Positions 1 to 8,624 of a DNA stretch of 40,204 bases are shown in pieces. The notes beneath the pieces were generated by a model. That model was not told the DNA's origin. It was given only the letters and a program-made list of their open reading frames with translations, and did no database searches. Source of the DNA: Verrucomicrobiota bacterium (lineage in GTDB: Bacteria > Verrucomicrobiota > Lentisphaeria > JABSQK01 > JAJFLO01); assembly GCA_021772615.1 (NCBI GenBank), contig JAJFLQ010000050.1, positions 1 to 40,204 of the forward strand, in the 5' to 3' direction. The stretch's first letter is position 1, and the number at the start of each line of letters is the position of its first letter. The position numbers were made by a program, and so were the translations under genes.

Positions 1-1
1 C

Positions 2-103
2 AAACGAACACAAATGCTCGAACGTCTTTGCCATGAACTCACCGCGATCAAAGCCCACTACCCTGGCACTCACTTGCGAATGAAATTTGACATCGCCGCA
101 TAG
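2..103 (+). CDS. C-terminal fragment of an unidentified protein
   Basis: Only the last 33 codons of a gene that starts before the window are present, ending in TAG. The peptide ends in YPGTHLRMKFDIAA. From memory, a PGT-x-LR pattern followed by a short hydrophobic tail occurs at the end of some transposase-type proteins of environmental bacteria, but this is too little sequence to assign a family. A mobile-element origin would fit a window or contig edge and the repeat-rich spacer that follows. The reading frame is open from the first base and no other frame looks better, so a real gene end is likely; its identity is open. Confidence 0.4.
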   Translation, partial: KRTQMLERLCHELTAIKAHYPGTHLRMKFDIAA

Positions 104-380
104 GAAATTAAATCTCACGCTATGTCAAGAGATCTGAACTCGCGCAGAGACGCAAAGCCGCAAAGAAAAAAAGAAAGCATGATCCCCCGGCAAACGTTAA
201 CCAGAGTTGGACAGAGCTGTATAGTTGAACGTCCTTTGTCAACACGCCGCGTCCCTGCTAAACGGTGCAAGGATGATGGCATTCAACTTTACAGACGGTT
301 GAGCGTACGCTCTGGAGCACGGTGCTGATGCCGTTCTTTGGACGTTCGCGATTTGTCGTGGGTTTCAGGTCATGTTGTGC

Positions 381-424
381 AGTACGCATGGCGTAGCGCA
401 AGCACGCAAAGCGCGAACTCCAAC
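381..424 (+). repeat. Isolated copy of the TACGC-TGG...GCAAGC repeat
   Basis: The segment TACGCATGG, GCAAGCACGC, AAAGCGCGAACTCCAAC matches in order and spacing the stretches at about 23240-23285 and 23340-23380. The three copies differ by small substitutions and indels. This makes it an interspersed family, not one local duplication. Confidence 0.6.
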
Positions 425-670
425 GAAAATCTTGTAATGTACCACCACGCCCTTCATTTTTGTGACGTTTGCGCCTTTTCGCGGCCAATCCTCCGCGCCC
501 TGGTAGCCGCTTTACCAGCAACGCCTGCCCTACTGGTGTAACGACGGCAACACCAACGGAGTATGACTTAGACATAGCCGCAAAAAGGCATAAGAGATGC
601 AAAAGGGTTGATGTTTAAGACACCCAATGTCCGGCGAATTGAGGATTCTTCACGCCACGTGTTGTACGCC

Positions 671-763
671 CTTCGTTGTTCATAGCTTCAACTTTGGCGT
701 TTCCCGCGCCCCGCCCTTCGTTGGCGTTCACGGCTTTCGATGTGGCGTTTCCTGCGCCTCGCC
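671..763 (+). repeat. Two tandem ~45-48 bp repeat units (manA-flanking family)
   Basis: Unit 1 (671-715) and unit 2 (716-763) both start CTTCGTTG, continue with a GTTCA-type motif and end with TGGCGTTTCCYGCGCCYCGCC. A third, more diverged copy lies in opposite orientation at 2368-2414, on the other side of manA. Translated in one frame the units give the similar strings TLAFPAPR and DVAFPAPR, and the inverted copy gives DVIFPAPR. I take this as an intergenic repeat, not coding sequence. Confidence 0.65.
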
Positions 764-819
764 AACACCTCGCTCACACAACTCTACTGAATGTCGCACA
801 GCGGAGCGCTCTGAAGCCG

Positions 820-2007
820 TCACCGCGAAGGCACGCGTGCCCGGAAAAAGCGACCTTTCCCGGTGAGACAATACCGGCCAGCCGACGCCGGCACTACGAC
901 CGACATTCCCTTCTTCACCACAAGCCCGACATTCTCCAGACGACCCGCGCCGGCGGTACAAAGCAATATTTCCAGCGACGTACCCGCGTCACCGTTGAAC
1001 GGCCTGTCATCGACCAGATCGATCACGGCCAGCTCAAACTCTTCGGCGGGTGTGGCATAACATCTCACTGCATCATCCGCGGCTTCCGGAGCGATCACTG
1101 ACGGGGCAGAAAAGTCATCAGACAACAGACGCAACAGTTCATCAGGATCACGGTGTTTCACGGTCAAGCCGCTACGCAGGACATTGTCCGAGTTGGCCAT
1201 CAACTCGATACCTGTTCCCTGCAAATAGGCGTGGAGCCGACCCGGCCCCATGTACATGGATTGTCCCGGGACCAGTTGTACAAGATTCAGCAGCATGGCA
1301 CAAAGCACACCTGGGTCATTGGGATAGGACGCATTCAGCACCGGCAACCAATGAAAAACGGGGTCATCCCCGCCGCCACCCGCGGCATAACCGACAGCCT
1401 CGGTCACAGCCCTCCCACACCACTCCGGATCGGCTCGCAACAGGTCCGCGACGACGCTGCGCGGATCAACGCCGTCCTCGAACCGCTGCGCCATGCCTGC
1501 CAGAGCCGGGGAGGCCGTCTGACGCATCAATGCCGCAATATCCGACGCCGGCCGGAAACCGTTCAGTGCCGTAAAATCGGTCATGGCACAGATGATTTCG
1601 GGCTTGTGATTCGTATCGCGATAGTTCCTGTGCGGCGCATCCCGCGGGATACCCATGCGGTCCTCGCGTTCAAACCCGTCGCCGGCTTGGGAACGGTTCG
1701 GATGAACCTGTATCGACAACGGTGTTTCAGCAGCCAGGACCTTAAACAAAAACGGCAGCGTACCTCCGAAGCGCTCGGTTACCGCCGCGCCCAGAACCGC
1801 CGCCGGATCGCGTGCGATGAAATCGATCATCGAGATTCGCACATCGCCTGCGACAACCATCGACGGCGCCCGCGGATGCGCCCCCATCCACAATTCCGCC
1901 TCGGGTGTCGGTGTCGGCACCTCCCTGCCCTGCAGTATGCCGATCGCGGTACGTGACCCCCAGGCATAAGGCTGTACTACATTTTCCAGTAACGCAGCGG
2001 ATCTCAT
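820..2007 (-). CDS. manA: Mannose-6-phosphate isomerase, class I
   Basis: This 395-residue cytoplasmic enzyme interconverts mannose-6-phosphate and fructose-6-phosphate, feeding GDP-mannose synthesis or mannose catabolism. Family motifs appear in order: PYAWGS near residue 13, ELWMGAHP near 38, IQVHPN at 99-104, HKPEI at 134-138 and GRLHAYLQG at 257-264. The expected zinc ligands are Gln100, His102, Glu137 and His259, with the active-site Arg near 278. Length is normal for a bacterial class I isomerase. The ATG start at 2007 has a GGAG about 9-10 nt upstream. It stands alone on the minus strand, with related repeats on both sides in inverted orientation. The glycosyltransferases at 27-32 kb could use mannose-derived sugars, but nothing here shows a link. 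Confidence 0.95.
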   Translation of the reverse strand: MRSAALLENVVQPYAWGSRTAIGILQGREVPTPTPEAELWMGAHPRAPSMVVAGDVRISMIDFIARDPAAVLGAAVTERFGGTLPFLFKVLAAETPLSIQVHPNRSQAGDGFEREDRMGIPRDAPHRNYRDTNHKPEIICAMTDFTALNGFRPASDIAALMRQTASPALAGMAQRFEDGVDPRSVVADLLRADPEWCGRAVTEAVGYAAGGGGDDPVFHWLPVLNASYPNDPGVLCAMLLNLVQLVPGQSMYMGPGRLHAYLQGTGIELMANSDNVLRSGLTVKHRDPDELLRLLSDDFSAPSVIAPEAADDAVRCYATPAEEFELAVIDLVDDRPFNGDAGTSLEILLCTAGAGRLENVGLVVKKGMSVVVPASAGRYCLTGKGRFFRARVPSR

Positions 2008-2516
2008 TACACTATCTCCATCCCATCATTGAGGAACCTTAGAAATTGGATACAACATTGCCGTAAGCTTACTCCAGACCCGAACCGCAATCAACACGAA
2101 GTAGCGCCGGCCGACGGCCGACGGCCGCAGTTGCCTGTGCCGCTGCTCCGCACATTGGCGACCACACCAACATTCCCGTACCGAAAATTTTACGATTCAG
2201 GGAACTGTAACGGCATTAGGGCGTCACAAACAGGCTGGTCCAAATCCGGACCGCGTTTGGCCGGTACAATGTTGAAACGTTTGAACGGTGTGCAAACCAT
2301 GTCGTTGAATTAAGGATTTTCGTCGGAATTCACTGTCGCCGCATACGGGACTGAAGTCGCTGCGTTTGCGAGGCGCTGGAAAAATCACATCCGAAGCTGT
2401 GAACGTCCAACGAGGTTCGTGATGCATTTCTGGCGGAAAGGGTTTTAACTCAACGACATTCGGCGCCCAGGACGATTACAAGAATAATGCTCTCTCTGAC
2501 ATAAGGAAACACCGAC
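2008..2516. other. 509-bp divergent spacer carrying one repeat copy
   Basis: This lies between manA (minus) and the DUF445 gene (plus) and should hold both promoters, although I could not pick out convincing -35/-10 pairs. Positions 2107-2130 contain a short direct repeat of GGCCGAC. Positions 2368-2414 carry the inverted copy of the 671-763 repeat. I see no gene. Confidence 0.5.
2368..2414 (-). repeat. Inverted copy of the manA-flanking repeat
   Basis: Read on the minus strand this gives CTCGTTGG, GTTCACAGCTTC, GATGTGATTTTTCC, GCGCCTCGC, matching unit 2 at 716-763 with scattered substitutions. Its opposite orientation leaves manA bracketed by inverted copies about 1.6 kb apart. Confidence 0.6.
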
Positions 2517-3131
2517 TTGTCTGGAATCCATCTCGTCTACATCGCCATTCCATTTGTATCTGCCCTTATTGGATGGATTACGAATTACATCGCGGTGAAA
2601 ATGATTTTCCGCCCTCGGCAGCCGCTACGGCTGATGGGCCTGACAATCCAGGGACTCATCCCGCGACGGCAGCAGGATCTCGCTCGCAGTTTGGGCGAAA
2701 CGATCGAACGCGAACTCATTTCGCACGACGACATCCAGAAGGTACTGTCGAGCGCTGAGATACAGGGAAAAATACATGGATTGATAGAACAACAGGTGGA
2801 CGACTTCATGACGGATAAGCTGGGTAAACACCCGATGATCGCGATGTTCCTCCAGGGCGAGATGGCAAAAAACGTAAAAACCATGCTTGTCGATCAGCTC
2901 AATGCGGGCACACCACAGTTTATTGATGCATGCTTGACCCACCTCGAAACCGAACTCGACTTCAAGGCCATTGTCACCGCCAAGGTCGAAAATTTTGATT
3001 ATGTCAAGCTCGAAGAGATCGTTTTCCGTATCGCCGCAAAGGAACTGAAGACCATTGAGATTCTTGGCGCGGTATTCGGCTTCATCATCGGCCTGGCGCA
3101 AGTCGCATTGTTGGTATTGACCTCACAATAG
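2517..3131 (+). CDS. DUF445 family membrane protein
   Basis: A 204-residue protein with the DUF445 N-terminal signature GWITNYIAVKMIFRP (about residues 19-33) on a first membrane helix at residues 5-25. A long, mostly helical charged middle follows, then a second hydrophobic helix at about 180-202 that ends the protein. It is probably anchored by both ends with the middle on one face of the inner membrane. The family's biochemical role is unknown. The start is TTG at 2517, supported by AAGGA at 2503-2507, 9 nt upstream; no in-frame ATG would keep the first membrane helix. The protein is shorter than many DUF445 members (about 400 residues), similar to the compact YheB-like forms. It appears monocistronic. 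Confidence 0.85.
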   Translation: MSGIHLVYIAIPFVSALIGWITNYIAVKMIFRPRQPLRLMGLTIQGLIPRRQQDLARSLGETIERELISHDDIQKVLSSAEIQGKIHGLIEQQVDDFMTDKLGKHPMIAMFLQGEMAKNVKTMLVDQLNAGTPQFIDACLTHLETELDFKAIVTAKVENFDYVKLEEIVFRIAAKELKTIEILGAVFGFIIGLAQVALLVLTSQ

Positions 3132-3344
3132 CCCAGTGGTCGCCTGCATTGCAGCGTTGTGCGCGTGCCGATCCGCTAGTGGCATCGACAGCATCGAGAT
3201 TATTCCGTTTACTTGTGGATATTGATACCGTCCGTTGGTATATTCGGGTTCAATTGTAGCTTTGCCATTTATCCGTTGCCGGGCCGAGCGCGCCCACGCG
3301 GGCCGACCGCATTGATTCGCTCGGCTTTTCGAAGGAGCACCACC

Positions 3345-3938
3345 ATGAAACGAACGTATTTTACTCTCATCGAGATTCTTGCAGTCATGACAATCATTGT
3401 CTTGCTCCTCGGCGCCGTAGCGGGCGGCGGCATTGCCGCGAGCCGCATGGCCAAGGCCAGCCGCACGCAATCCCAGGTTTCAACCATCGAATCCATCCTC
3501 GATCAATACCGTATTTACTGGGGATTTTATCCCGAATCCGATACGAATGGCGACACGATCGGCGATGTCATGGCACTCGATGCAAACTGGTGGGACAGCC
3601 TCGGCACCACTCCGTTCGAGATTGACACAGACGACGACGGTACCCCGGACATCACCGGTCGCCGCAATCTCATCGACAACACACAGATGCAATTGAACGA
3701 AGACGCAACGTTCGGCTACGTCGACCCCTACGGCAACCCGTTTTATTATCAGGAAGGCAACCAACCCAACATCGGGATGATGAACGTCGGAAAGTTCGAT
3801 TTATGGTCGACTGGACGTGATGGCGCGCACGGCGAAGCGGGCGTAGACGATGATGGAATCAATGGCGTTGACGATGCTGGCGATGCTCGCACAGCGAATG
3901 CCAAAGACTCCGACGACCTGACAAACTGGGGGCGATAA
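3345..3938 (+). CDS. Type II secretion/type IV pilus-like pseudopilin (GspG-like)
   Basis: A 197-residue prepilin-like protein. After a short basic leader (MKRTY) comes the class III signal FTLIEILAVMTIIVLLLG, with Glu at +5 of the predicted mature chain and a hydrophobic helix of about 20 residues. Position -1 is Tyr where prepilin peptidase normally sees Gly. The rest contains GspG-like features: a YxxxxGxYP-type segment near residue 57, DPYGNPFYY near 126, FDLWSTGRDG near 149, and an Asp-rich C-terminus that could bind calcium as in major pseudopilins. ATG 3345 is chosen for GAAGGAG at 3331-3337 and because the prepilin leader starts there; the frame is open further upstream. No other secretion genes are adjacent, so it is an orphan pseudopilin whose assembly machinery must lie elsewhere. 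Confidence 0.85.
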   Translation: MKRTYFTLIEILAVMTIIVLLLGAVAGGGIAASRMAKASRTQSQVSTIESILDQYRIYWGFYPESDTNGDTIGDVMALDANWWDSLGTTPFEIDTDDDGTPDITGRRNLIDNTQMQLNEDATFGYVDPYGNPFYYQEGNQPNIGMMNVGKFDLWSTGRDGAHGEAGVDDDGINGVDDAGDARTANAKDSDDLTNWGR

Positions 3939-3969
3939 GCCGAATTCATAACGGGGAAGCAATGGACAC

Positions 3970-5505
3970 ATGTTAGCCAGGGCGCGTAGCGCGGCCGTTG
4001 TTGGCGTCGACGCCCTGTCGGTCGAAATCGAGATCAACGCGTCCGGCAGCGGCGAGCAGACCAGTGTCGCTATTGTCGGTCTGCCGGATGCCGCCGTGCG
4101 CGAGAGCCGCGAACGCGTGCGTTCCGCATTGGGCGCATCCGGCTATGTGCATCCCTTCGGCCACACCACCATCAACCTGGCTCCGGCGGACGTTCGCAAA
4201 GAAGGCGCCGCGTTTGATTTGCCGATCGCTGTTGGCATGATTGCGGCGTCATCGAAGATCGATCCCGACAGGCTGGATGACAATCTCATCATCGGCGAAC
4301 TCGCTTTGGATGGCAGCGTACGTGCAATCCGAGGTGCCCTTCCCATCGCGCTGCACGCGCGCCAATGCGGGCTGAAATCGCTAATTGTCCCTGCCGACAA
4401 TGCGTCGGAAGCTGGAATCGTAAGCGATATCGAGGTAATCGGCGTCAAGAGCCTGGCCGAAGCCGTCGAATTCATTAATGGCCGTATTCCGATACAGCCG
4501 ACATTTGTCGACGTAAAAAGCTACTATACGGCCCACCGTAAGCCGGCACAGGATCTCGTCGACATCAAAGGCCAGGATGTCGTAAAACGCGCACTCGAGG
4601 TAGCCGCCGCAGGCGGCCACAACATTCTCATGATCGGTCCGCCCGGTACCGGCAAGACGCTCATTGCCAAACGGCTCCCGTCAATCCTGCCGTTGATGGC
4701 CCTGGAAGAAGCCCTCGAGACGACCAAGGTGCACAGCATCGCCGGTAACCTGGAGAGCCACACTCCGCTCATTGTCGAACGTCCATTCCGTGCCCCGCAT
4801 CACACGATCAGCGACGCCGGACTGCTGGGAGGGCAGAGCAATCCGCGCCCCGGCGAGGTCAGCCTCGCGCACAACGGCGTATTATTTCTGGATGAATTCC
4901 CCGAATTCCGCCGGAGCGTGCTTGAAGTCCTGCGGCAACCGCTGGAAAACGGCGACGTTACCATATCCCGTGCCGCGGGCTCCATGACCTTTCCGGCGGA
5001 TTTCCAACTTGTGGCCGCCATGAACCCGTGCCCGTGCGGGCATTACGGAAGTTTTCAACGCCAGTGCCGCTGCACGCCGCCTCAGATTCAGCGCTACCGC
5101 TCGAAGATCTCCGGGCCGCTGCTCGACCGCATCGACATCCATATCGAAGTCGCGCCATTGAGCGACAAGCAGCTCATGGCGGCGCCATCGGGCGAAGGTT
5201 CAGCAACGATCCGCAGTCGCGTTGTCGCGGCGCGGGACTTACAGATCCAGCGCTTCGGCAACGGCCGCGTCACCTGCAATGCGGGCATGCAACCTCGCGA
5301 CATTCAGACGCATTGCAAGCTCAGCGCGGGCTGTCAAAACCTGCTGAAATTGGCGATAAACGACCTCAACTTGAGCGCTCGCGCCTACGATCGCATTCTC
5401 CGCGTCGCGCGCACCATTGCGGACCTCGAAGACGTCGGCCCCCTCGCCGAACACCACATCGCCGAAGCCATCCAGTACCGCACCATGGACCGACAGCTAT
5501 GGTAG
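3970..5505 (+). CDS. comM: YifB/ComM Mg-chelatase-like AAA+ ATPase
   Basis: A 511-residue protein, full length for the family. An N-terminal Lon-protease-like ChlI fold (about residues 1-170, with [14 protein letters not shown] near 37) is followed by the Mg-chelatase AAA+ module: Walker A GPPGTGKT at 223-230, Walker B VLFLDEF at 304-310, the [16 protein letters not shown] segment near 273, a cysteine motif CPCG...CRC (354-368) and [10 protein letters not shown] near 381 (sensor/arginine-finger region). In naturally transformable bacteria ComM is a helicase that promotes branch migration during integration of incoming DNA; broader distribution suggests a general recombination role. ATG 3970 has GGGGAAG at 3952-3958, a slightly long spacing. 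The pseudopilin just upstream could be linked to DNA uptake, but that is speculation. Confidence 0.93.
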   Translation: MLARARSAAVVGVDALSVEIEINASGSGEQTSVAIVGLPDAAVRESRERVRSALGASGYVHPFGHTTINLAPADVRKEGAAFDLPIAVGMIAASSKIDPDRLDDNLIIGELALDGSVRAIRGALPIALHARQCGLKSLIVPADNASEAGIVSDIEVIGVKSLAEAVEFINGRIPIQPTFVDVKSYYTAHRKPAQDLVDIKGQDVVKRALEVAAAGGHNILMIGPPGTGKTLIAKRLPSILPLMALEEALETTKVHSIAGNLESHTPLIVERPFRAPHHTISDAGLLGGQSNPRPGEVSLAHNGVLFLDEFPEFRRSVLEVLRQPLENGDVTISRAAGSMTFPADFQLVAAMNPCPCGHYGSFQRQCRCTPPQIQRYRSKISGPLLDRIDIHIEVAPLSDKQLMAAPSGEGSATIRSRVVAARDLQIQRFGNGRVTCNAGMQPRDIQTHCKLSAGCQNLLKLAINDLNLSARAYDRILRVARTIADLEDVGPLAEHHIAEAIQYRTMDRQLW

Positions 5506-5642
5506 CCGGAACACAAGTAGAGGTGTGTCGTTTCGACATTCGGTGTTTCGCCTGTCCGACCTGGCCGCAGCGGTGGGAAATCTCGCCGTTATGCCGCATC
5601 TCTTTGTTGTCTTTCCGCTAACCTTCCAGCGACGCTGTCCAC

Positions 5643-6167
5643 ATGAAAGACGGTATCATACGACGCGCAGTCAAGCGCGTGGCGCTCGCCGCCTACATGA
5701 CAGATCTGCGGATTACGCGAGCCGTCCAGGACAAGCCGCTATATCGCCTCTGCGGCTCCTGCAACCATTGCGGTGCGTGCTGTGAAACGCCGATGATCCC
5801 GATCTGGCCCAAATTCTTCTACTTCCGCACAATCCGTTGGCTCATCAAAGCCTGGCACCGCGTTGTCAATGGTTTCGAGTTTCTGCACGACGACCGCCGC
5901 CTCAAGATTTTCGTGTTCCGCTGTACCCACTGGGACCCGGTCGCGAAGCGCTGCGACTCTTACGACAGCCGTCCGGGCATGTGCCGCGACTACCCGCGCA
6001 ACCTCATCTACGCCGCCAACCCCGAGTTCATCGCAGCCTGCGGTTATTACGCCATCGATCACAATGCAGCTGCCCTCGAACGCTCCCTCAATGAACTCGA
6101 CCTCCCTCCCGATACCCTCGCCGAGGTCAAAGCCAAGCTCTACGTCGCCCAACCTGCGCCGAAATGA
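5643..6167 (+). CDS. YkgJ-family cysteine cluster protein
   Basis: A 174-residue soluble protein of the YkgJ (zinc/iron-chelating) family. It has the signature CxxCxxCxxCC at residues 37-47, followed by Cys94, Cys104, Cys114 (in RPGMCRDYP) and Cys133. These are expected to bind a metal or iron-sulfur cluster. The family's substrate is not known; members have been annotated as possible Fe-S oxidoreductases. The N-terminus (residues 1-30) is basic and helical, the middle aromatic-rich (WPKFFYFRTIRW). The ATG at 5643 lacks a strong ribosome-binding site. It sits 137 nt after comM on the same strand and converges with the M20 gene. Confidence 0.85.
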   Translation: MKDGIIRRAVKRVALAAYMTDLRITRAVQDKPLYRLCGSCNHCGACCETPMIPIWPKFFYFRTIRWLIKAWHRVVNGFEFLHDDRRLKIFVFRCTHWDPVAKRCDSYDSRPGMCRDYPRNLIYAANPEFIAACGYYAIDHNAAALERSLNELDLPPDTLAEVKAKLYVAQPAPK

Positions 6168-6208
6168 TCGCGCGGTAATAACATTCGGGAGACGACCGGC
6201 ACGCAAGC

Positions 6209-6228
6209 GGACGCAGAGGCCTGCGTCC
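6209..6228. repeat. Perfect 8-bp stem-loop between convergent genes
   Basis: GGACGCAG-AGGC-CTGCGTCC forms a perfect 8-bp stem with a 4-nt loop in the 101-bp gap between the YkgJ gene and the M20 gene. On the plus strand an A-run, not a T-run, follows, and on the minus strand the T-run comes before the stem. It therefore does not fit an intrinsic terminator in either direction. A small extragenic palindrome or a Rho-blocking hairpin is possible. Confidence 0.5.
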
Positions 6229-6268
6229 CTCACAAAAAAGACTCATCGAACCAGATTCGCTGGATGTA

Positions 6269-7435
6269 TCACATTTTCAAACCGAGGCGCTCGACGATGT
6301 AGTTGCGGCAGATGCGGTAGAAGGTTTCCATGGAGGCGATGTCGATCCATTCGTCGGGTGCGTGAAGGTTGCCGACTTCGGGGCGGGCGAGGATGACGGG
6401 TATACCGTGGTGCGCGAAAAAGCGGGCGTCGCTGGCGCCGTGGGCGCGGATACACTCCGCCGCGCGGCCCGTAATGCTTTCGACGACGGCGACGAACAAC
6501 GGGTCGGATGTGAATACGGAAGGCTCGGATTCAACGATCACGTCGACGTCGATGTCGGCCCCGAGTGACTCCCGGACAGTGGAAAGAATGGTGCCAACAC
6601 TGTGCGGCGCCGGGAAACGAATATCGAGCCGCCCCTCGGCGACATCCGGTATGCAGTTTACAGACTGGTTGGGCGTATTGAGAACGGTCAGGGAGCAGGT
6701 TGGCTGCCATTCCGCATCGTCGGCACGTGCGTTATCAAAATGCTCCAGCAGTCTGTTGACGCCGCGAACGAGGCTGTGCAGCGGATTGTGGCCGCGCCAC
6801 GGTCGTGCGGCATGCGCCGCAGTGCCGCAGCAGCGAATGCGCAGATGCAGCAGCCCTTTCTCCTCCGACACGATCTCTGTGACACCGCCGCCGTCGGGCA
6901 CAAGTACAACGCCGCAGCGGAGGCCACAATCGTCGACCAGGTGTTTCACGCCGAAGGCGCCGCCTGTTTCTTCGTCGGCCGTAATCATGAGCCCAACTTC
7001 AGAACCCGGATGGCGGGTATGCAGGTCCCTGAAAAGCTCAAGCATGATTGCCAGAGCGCCCTTCATGTCGCCCGCGCCGGGACCATAGATCCGGCCGTCG
7101 GCGACGTGTGCGGCATAGACGCCGGTATCGGCGTGGTCGACGACATCGAGATGACCGCAAAGCAGGACGTCAGCCGTACGGCTGTGCGCGGGCAGCGCCA
7201 CAAAGGAAGGGATGCCGCGACTCCGGTAGACTCGGACATCAACACCGGGAACATGACGCACGATGCCCAACAGACGCTCAAAACATCGCTCGCGATCCGC
7301 GGTCCGAACCGCCGTACCTGGTATGCCTACAAGGTCGGTCGTTAAGGCGACGAGTTTATTGAACAGCTCAGTCATGCGAAAGCGATGCGGCAATCGGTCG
7401 ACAACCATATTGGCAACTTGCGCGAACAATGCCAC
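6269..7435 (-). CDS. M20 family metallohydrolase (ArgE/DapE-type)
   Basis: A 388-residue cytoplasmic zinc-dependent deacylase or peptidase of the ArgE/DapE/CPG2 group. Metal and catalytic residues are all present: His95 with Asp97 (CGHLDVVD), bridging Asp123 (GAGDMKGA), general base Glu155 and Glu156 (ADEETGG), Asp181 (VPDGGG) and His358 (NLHAPDE). His208 corresponds to the dimerisation-domain His. The substrate cannot be read from sequence; acetylornithine deacetylase, succinyl-diaminopimelate desuccinylase and related amidohydrolases are all possible, and no arginine or lysine genes are nearby. The start is taken as GTG 7435 because a GGAGG (7445-7449 on the complement) lies 9 nt upstream; ATG codons at residues 10 and 21 have no such site and residue 21 is where family similarity begins. 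It follows the desaturase by 103 nt on the same strand. Confidence 0.88.
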   Translation of the reverse strand: MALFAQVANMVVDRLPHRFRMTELFNKLVALTTDLVGIPGTAVRTADRERCFERLLGIVRHVPGVDVRVYRSRGIPSFVALPAHSRTADVLLCGHLDVVDHADTGVYAAHVADGRIYGPGAGDMKGALAIMLELFRDLHTRHPGSEVGLMITADEETGGAFGVKHLVDDCGLRCGVVLVPDGGGVTEIVSEEKGLLHLRIRCCGTAAHAARPWRGHNPLHSLVRGVNRLLEHFDNARADDAEWQPTCSLTVLNTPNQSVNCIPDVAEGRLDIRFPAPHSVGTILSTVRESLGADIDVDVIVESEPSVFTSDPLFVAVVESITGRAAECIRAHGASDARFFAHHGIPVILARPEVGNLHAPDEWIDIASMETFYRICRNYIVERLGLKM

Positions 7436-7444
7436 ATACCGCAG

Positions 7445-7449
7445 CCTCC
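7445..7449 (-). promoter_or_regulatory. Shine-Dalgarno GGAGG deciding the M20 GTG start
   Basis: CCTCC on the plus strand reads GGAGG on the coding strand, 9 nt before GTG 7435. It favours this GTG over the later in-frame ATG codons. Confidence 0.6.
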
Positions 7450-7538
7450 GGGGATGCGGTGGTCGACGTCGTCGGCAGGCGTAAAATCGTGATCAGACAT
7501 GGTTCGAGCTGTGAATCGGGCCAGTTATCGTCGTGTGT

Positions 7539-8612
7539 TCACTTGCTGATGCGATCCTGCGGCGTACGATCATGGGCAACACATCGTGCCCTGAACGTCT
7601 CATCTGAGACACGCCCGGCGATGACTTCAGCCAGCACACCGTTTCGAAGACTGGTGTAGTTTGGCGTGATGCAGGCGTTCTTGCGAAAATCGGGATCGCC
7701 CATGAGCATCTCATGGACCTTCGGCAGGTTGTATTGGGGAACCGCAGGAAACAGGTGGTGTGCGATGTGGTAGTTTACGTTCAACGGTGCGATTGAGTGG
7801 CGCTCCAGCCACGTACCCTGGACGTGCCGTGTCTTGTTCAACTCGTGTTCGTTCGGCAAAACCAGGTGTTCAGCAATGCCGCGCATACGAAAGTATACCC
7901 CCATGAAGGTAAGCGTCGGCATGATCCACAGCACCAGGTAATTGAACCAGCCGTTGGTCCAGTAGAGAAACGTCAACAGCGCCGCTCCGAAGAGCAGGAA
8001 ACGGAACCGTTCTTCGCGACTTAATTGTTGGTCCTGGATCTTGAATGCCAGTGGCCAGGGGCTCCACTGCGACAGGATCCGGCCGATCTTCAGGAGATTA
8101 ATACCGACGAGATCGTATAGCAGCACTTTGAAACACTCCCACTGCGCCTTGGGCCAATCCCAGTCCTCGCTTTCCATCATCTGCGACCAGTACGGGTCCT
8201 CGTCCGTGTTGGTATGGCGGTGGTGCGCCAGATGCTGGACACGATATAGATTGGTACTAAGACCGATCGGGAATGCACAGAACAGATCACTTACGAACTC
8301 CGACAGTTTGCGATTTGTAAACAATCGGTAGTGACACTGGTCGTGCATGATCACGCCAAGCGCATGCTGACGGGTCGAAATGATGATAGCACTCAAAAGG
8401 TAGCCGGCCCAGTGCGCCGACCACAGGGCAAACCAGACAGCGGCAACGATCACGATCCATTGCCGAATGACCGACCATGCGCCGCGAGCGTTGCTGACTT
8501 GAAAATATTCGCGAACATTCTCCATGAACCGTTTTCTGTCAAAAACAGCAATATCGACGTCCGGATCGGCGCCGCCGGATTCAATCAGTTCACGTGTTGG
8601 GTAATCAGACAC
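7539..8612 (-). CDS. Membrane fatty acid desaturase
   Basis: A 357-residue integral membrane di-iron desaturase that inserts a double bond into an acyl chain in the membrane. The three histidine boxes are visible: HDQCH (96-100 counted from the upstream TTG), HLAHH (133-137) and YHIAHH (287-292), with hydrophobic helices around 57-83, 211-222 and 227-247. This is the acyl-lipid FA_desaturase fold; regiospecificity and substrate cannot be read. The start is set at GTG 8612, 6 nt after GGGGAG (8619-8624 on the complement); an in-frame TTG at 8630 would add six residues but lacks a site. It lies upstream of the M20 gene and may be co-transcribed, though no functional link is evident. The beta-ketoacyl synthase at 17.4 kb is the nearest other lipid gene. 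Confidence 0.9.
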   Translation of the reverse strand: MSDYPTRELIESGGADPDVDIAVFDRKRFMENVREYFQVSNARGAWSVIRQWIVIVAAVWFALWSAHWAGYLLSAIIISTRQHALGVIMHDQCHYRLFTNRKLSEFVSDLFCAFPIGLSTNLYRVQHLAHHRHTNTDEDPYWSQMMESEDWDWPKAQWECFKVLLYDLVGINLLKIGRILSQWSPWPLAFKIQDQQLSREERFRFLLFGAALLTFLYWTNGWFNYLVLWIMPTLTFMGVYFRMRGIAEHLVLPNEHELNKTRHVQGTWLERHSIAPLNVNYHIAHHLFPAVPQYNLPKVHEMLMGDPDFRKNACITPNYTSLRNGVLAEVIAGRVSDETFRARCVAHDRTPQDRISK

Positions 8613-8618
8613 TCCAAT

Positions 8619-8624
8619 CTCCCC
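8619..8624 (-). promoter_or_regulatory. Shine-Dalgarno GGGGAG deciding the desaturase start
   Basis: GGGGAG on the coding strand lies 6 nt before GTG 8612. It falls inside the reading frame of the alternative upstream TTG, which argues against that TTG. Confidence 0.55.

Larger units (their letters stand above)
104..819. other. 717-bp spacer with degenerate repeats, no convincing gene
   Basis: No reading frame here looks like a protein. A purine-rich stretch near 143-175 contains the periodic string CGCAGAGACGCAAAGCCGC, a type of simple interspersed element I have seen in many environmental genomes. Positions 381-424 match the repeat units at 23.2-23.4 kb, and 671-763 hold two tandem copies of a GTTCA...GGCGTTTCC...GCGCC repeat. 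The 3' end of manA lies to the right. Confidence 0.5.

Noticed and set aside
676..1101. 141-codon frame with internal FPAPR repeats as a gene
   Set aside because: The amino-acid repetition comes from the DNA repeat, and the frame runs antisense into manA.
1153..1956. 267-codon open frame on the plus strand inside manA
   Set aside because: It lies antisense to a clear manA with all active-site residues; its translation is Arg/His/Gln-rich with no motif.
6209..6228. Stem-loop as an intrinsic terminator for the convergent YkgJ and M20 genes
   Set aside because: T-runs are on the wrong side of the stem for both strands.
6369..7088. 239-codon open frame on the plus strand inside the M20 gene
   Set aside because: It is antisense to a well-supported hydrolase and has low-complexity composition; a typical shadow in GC-rich sequence.
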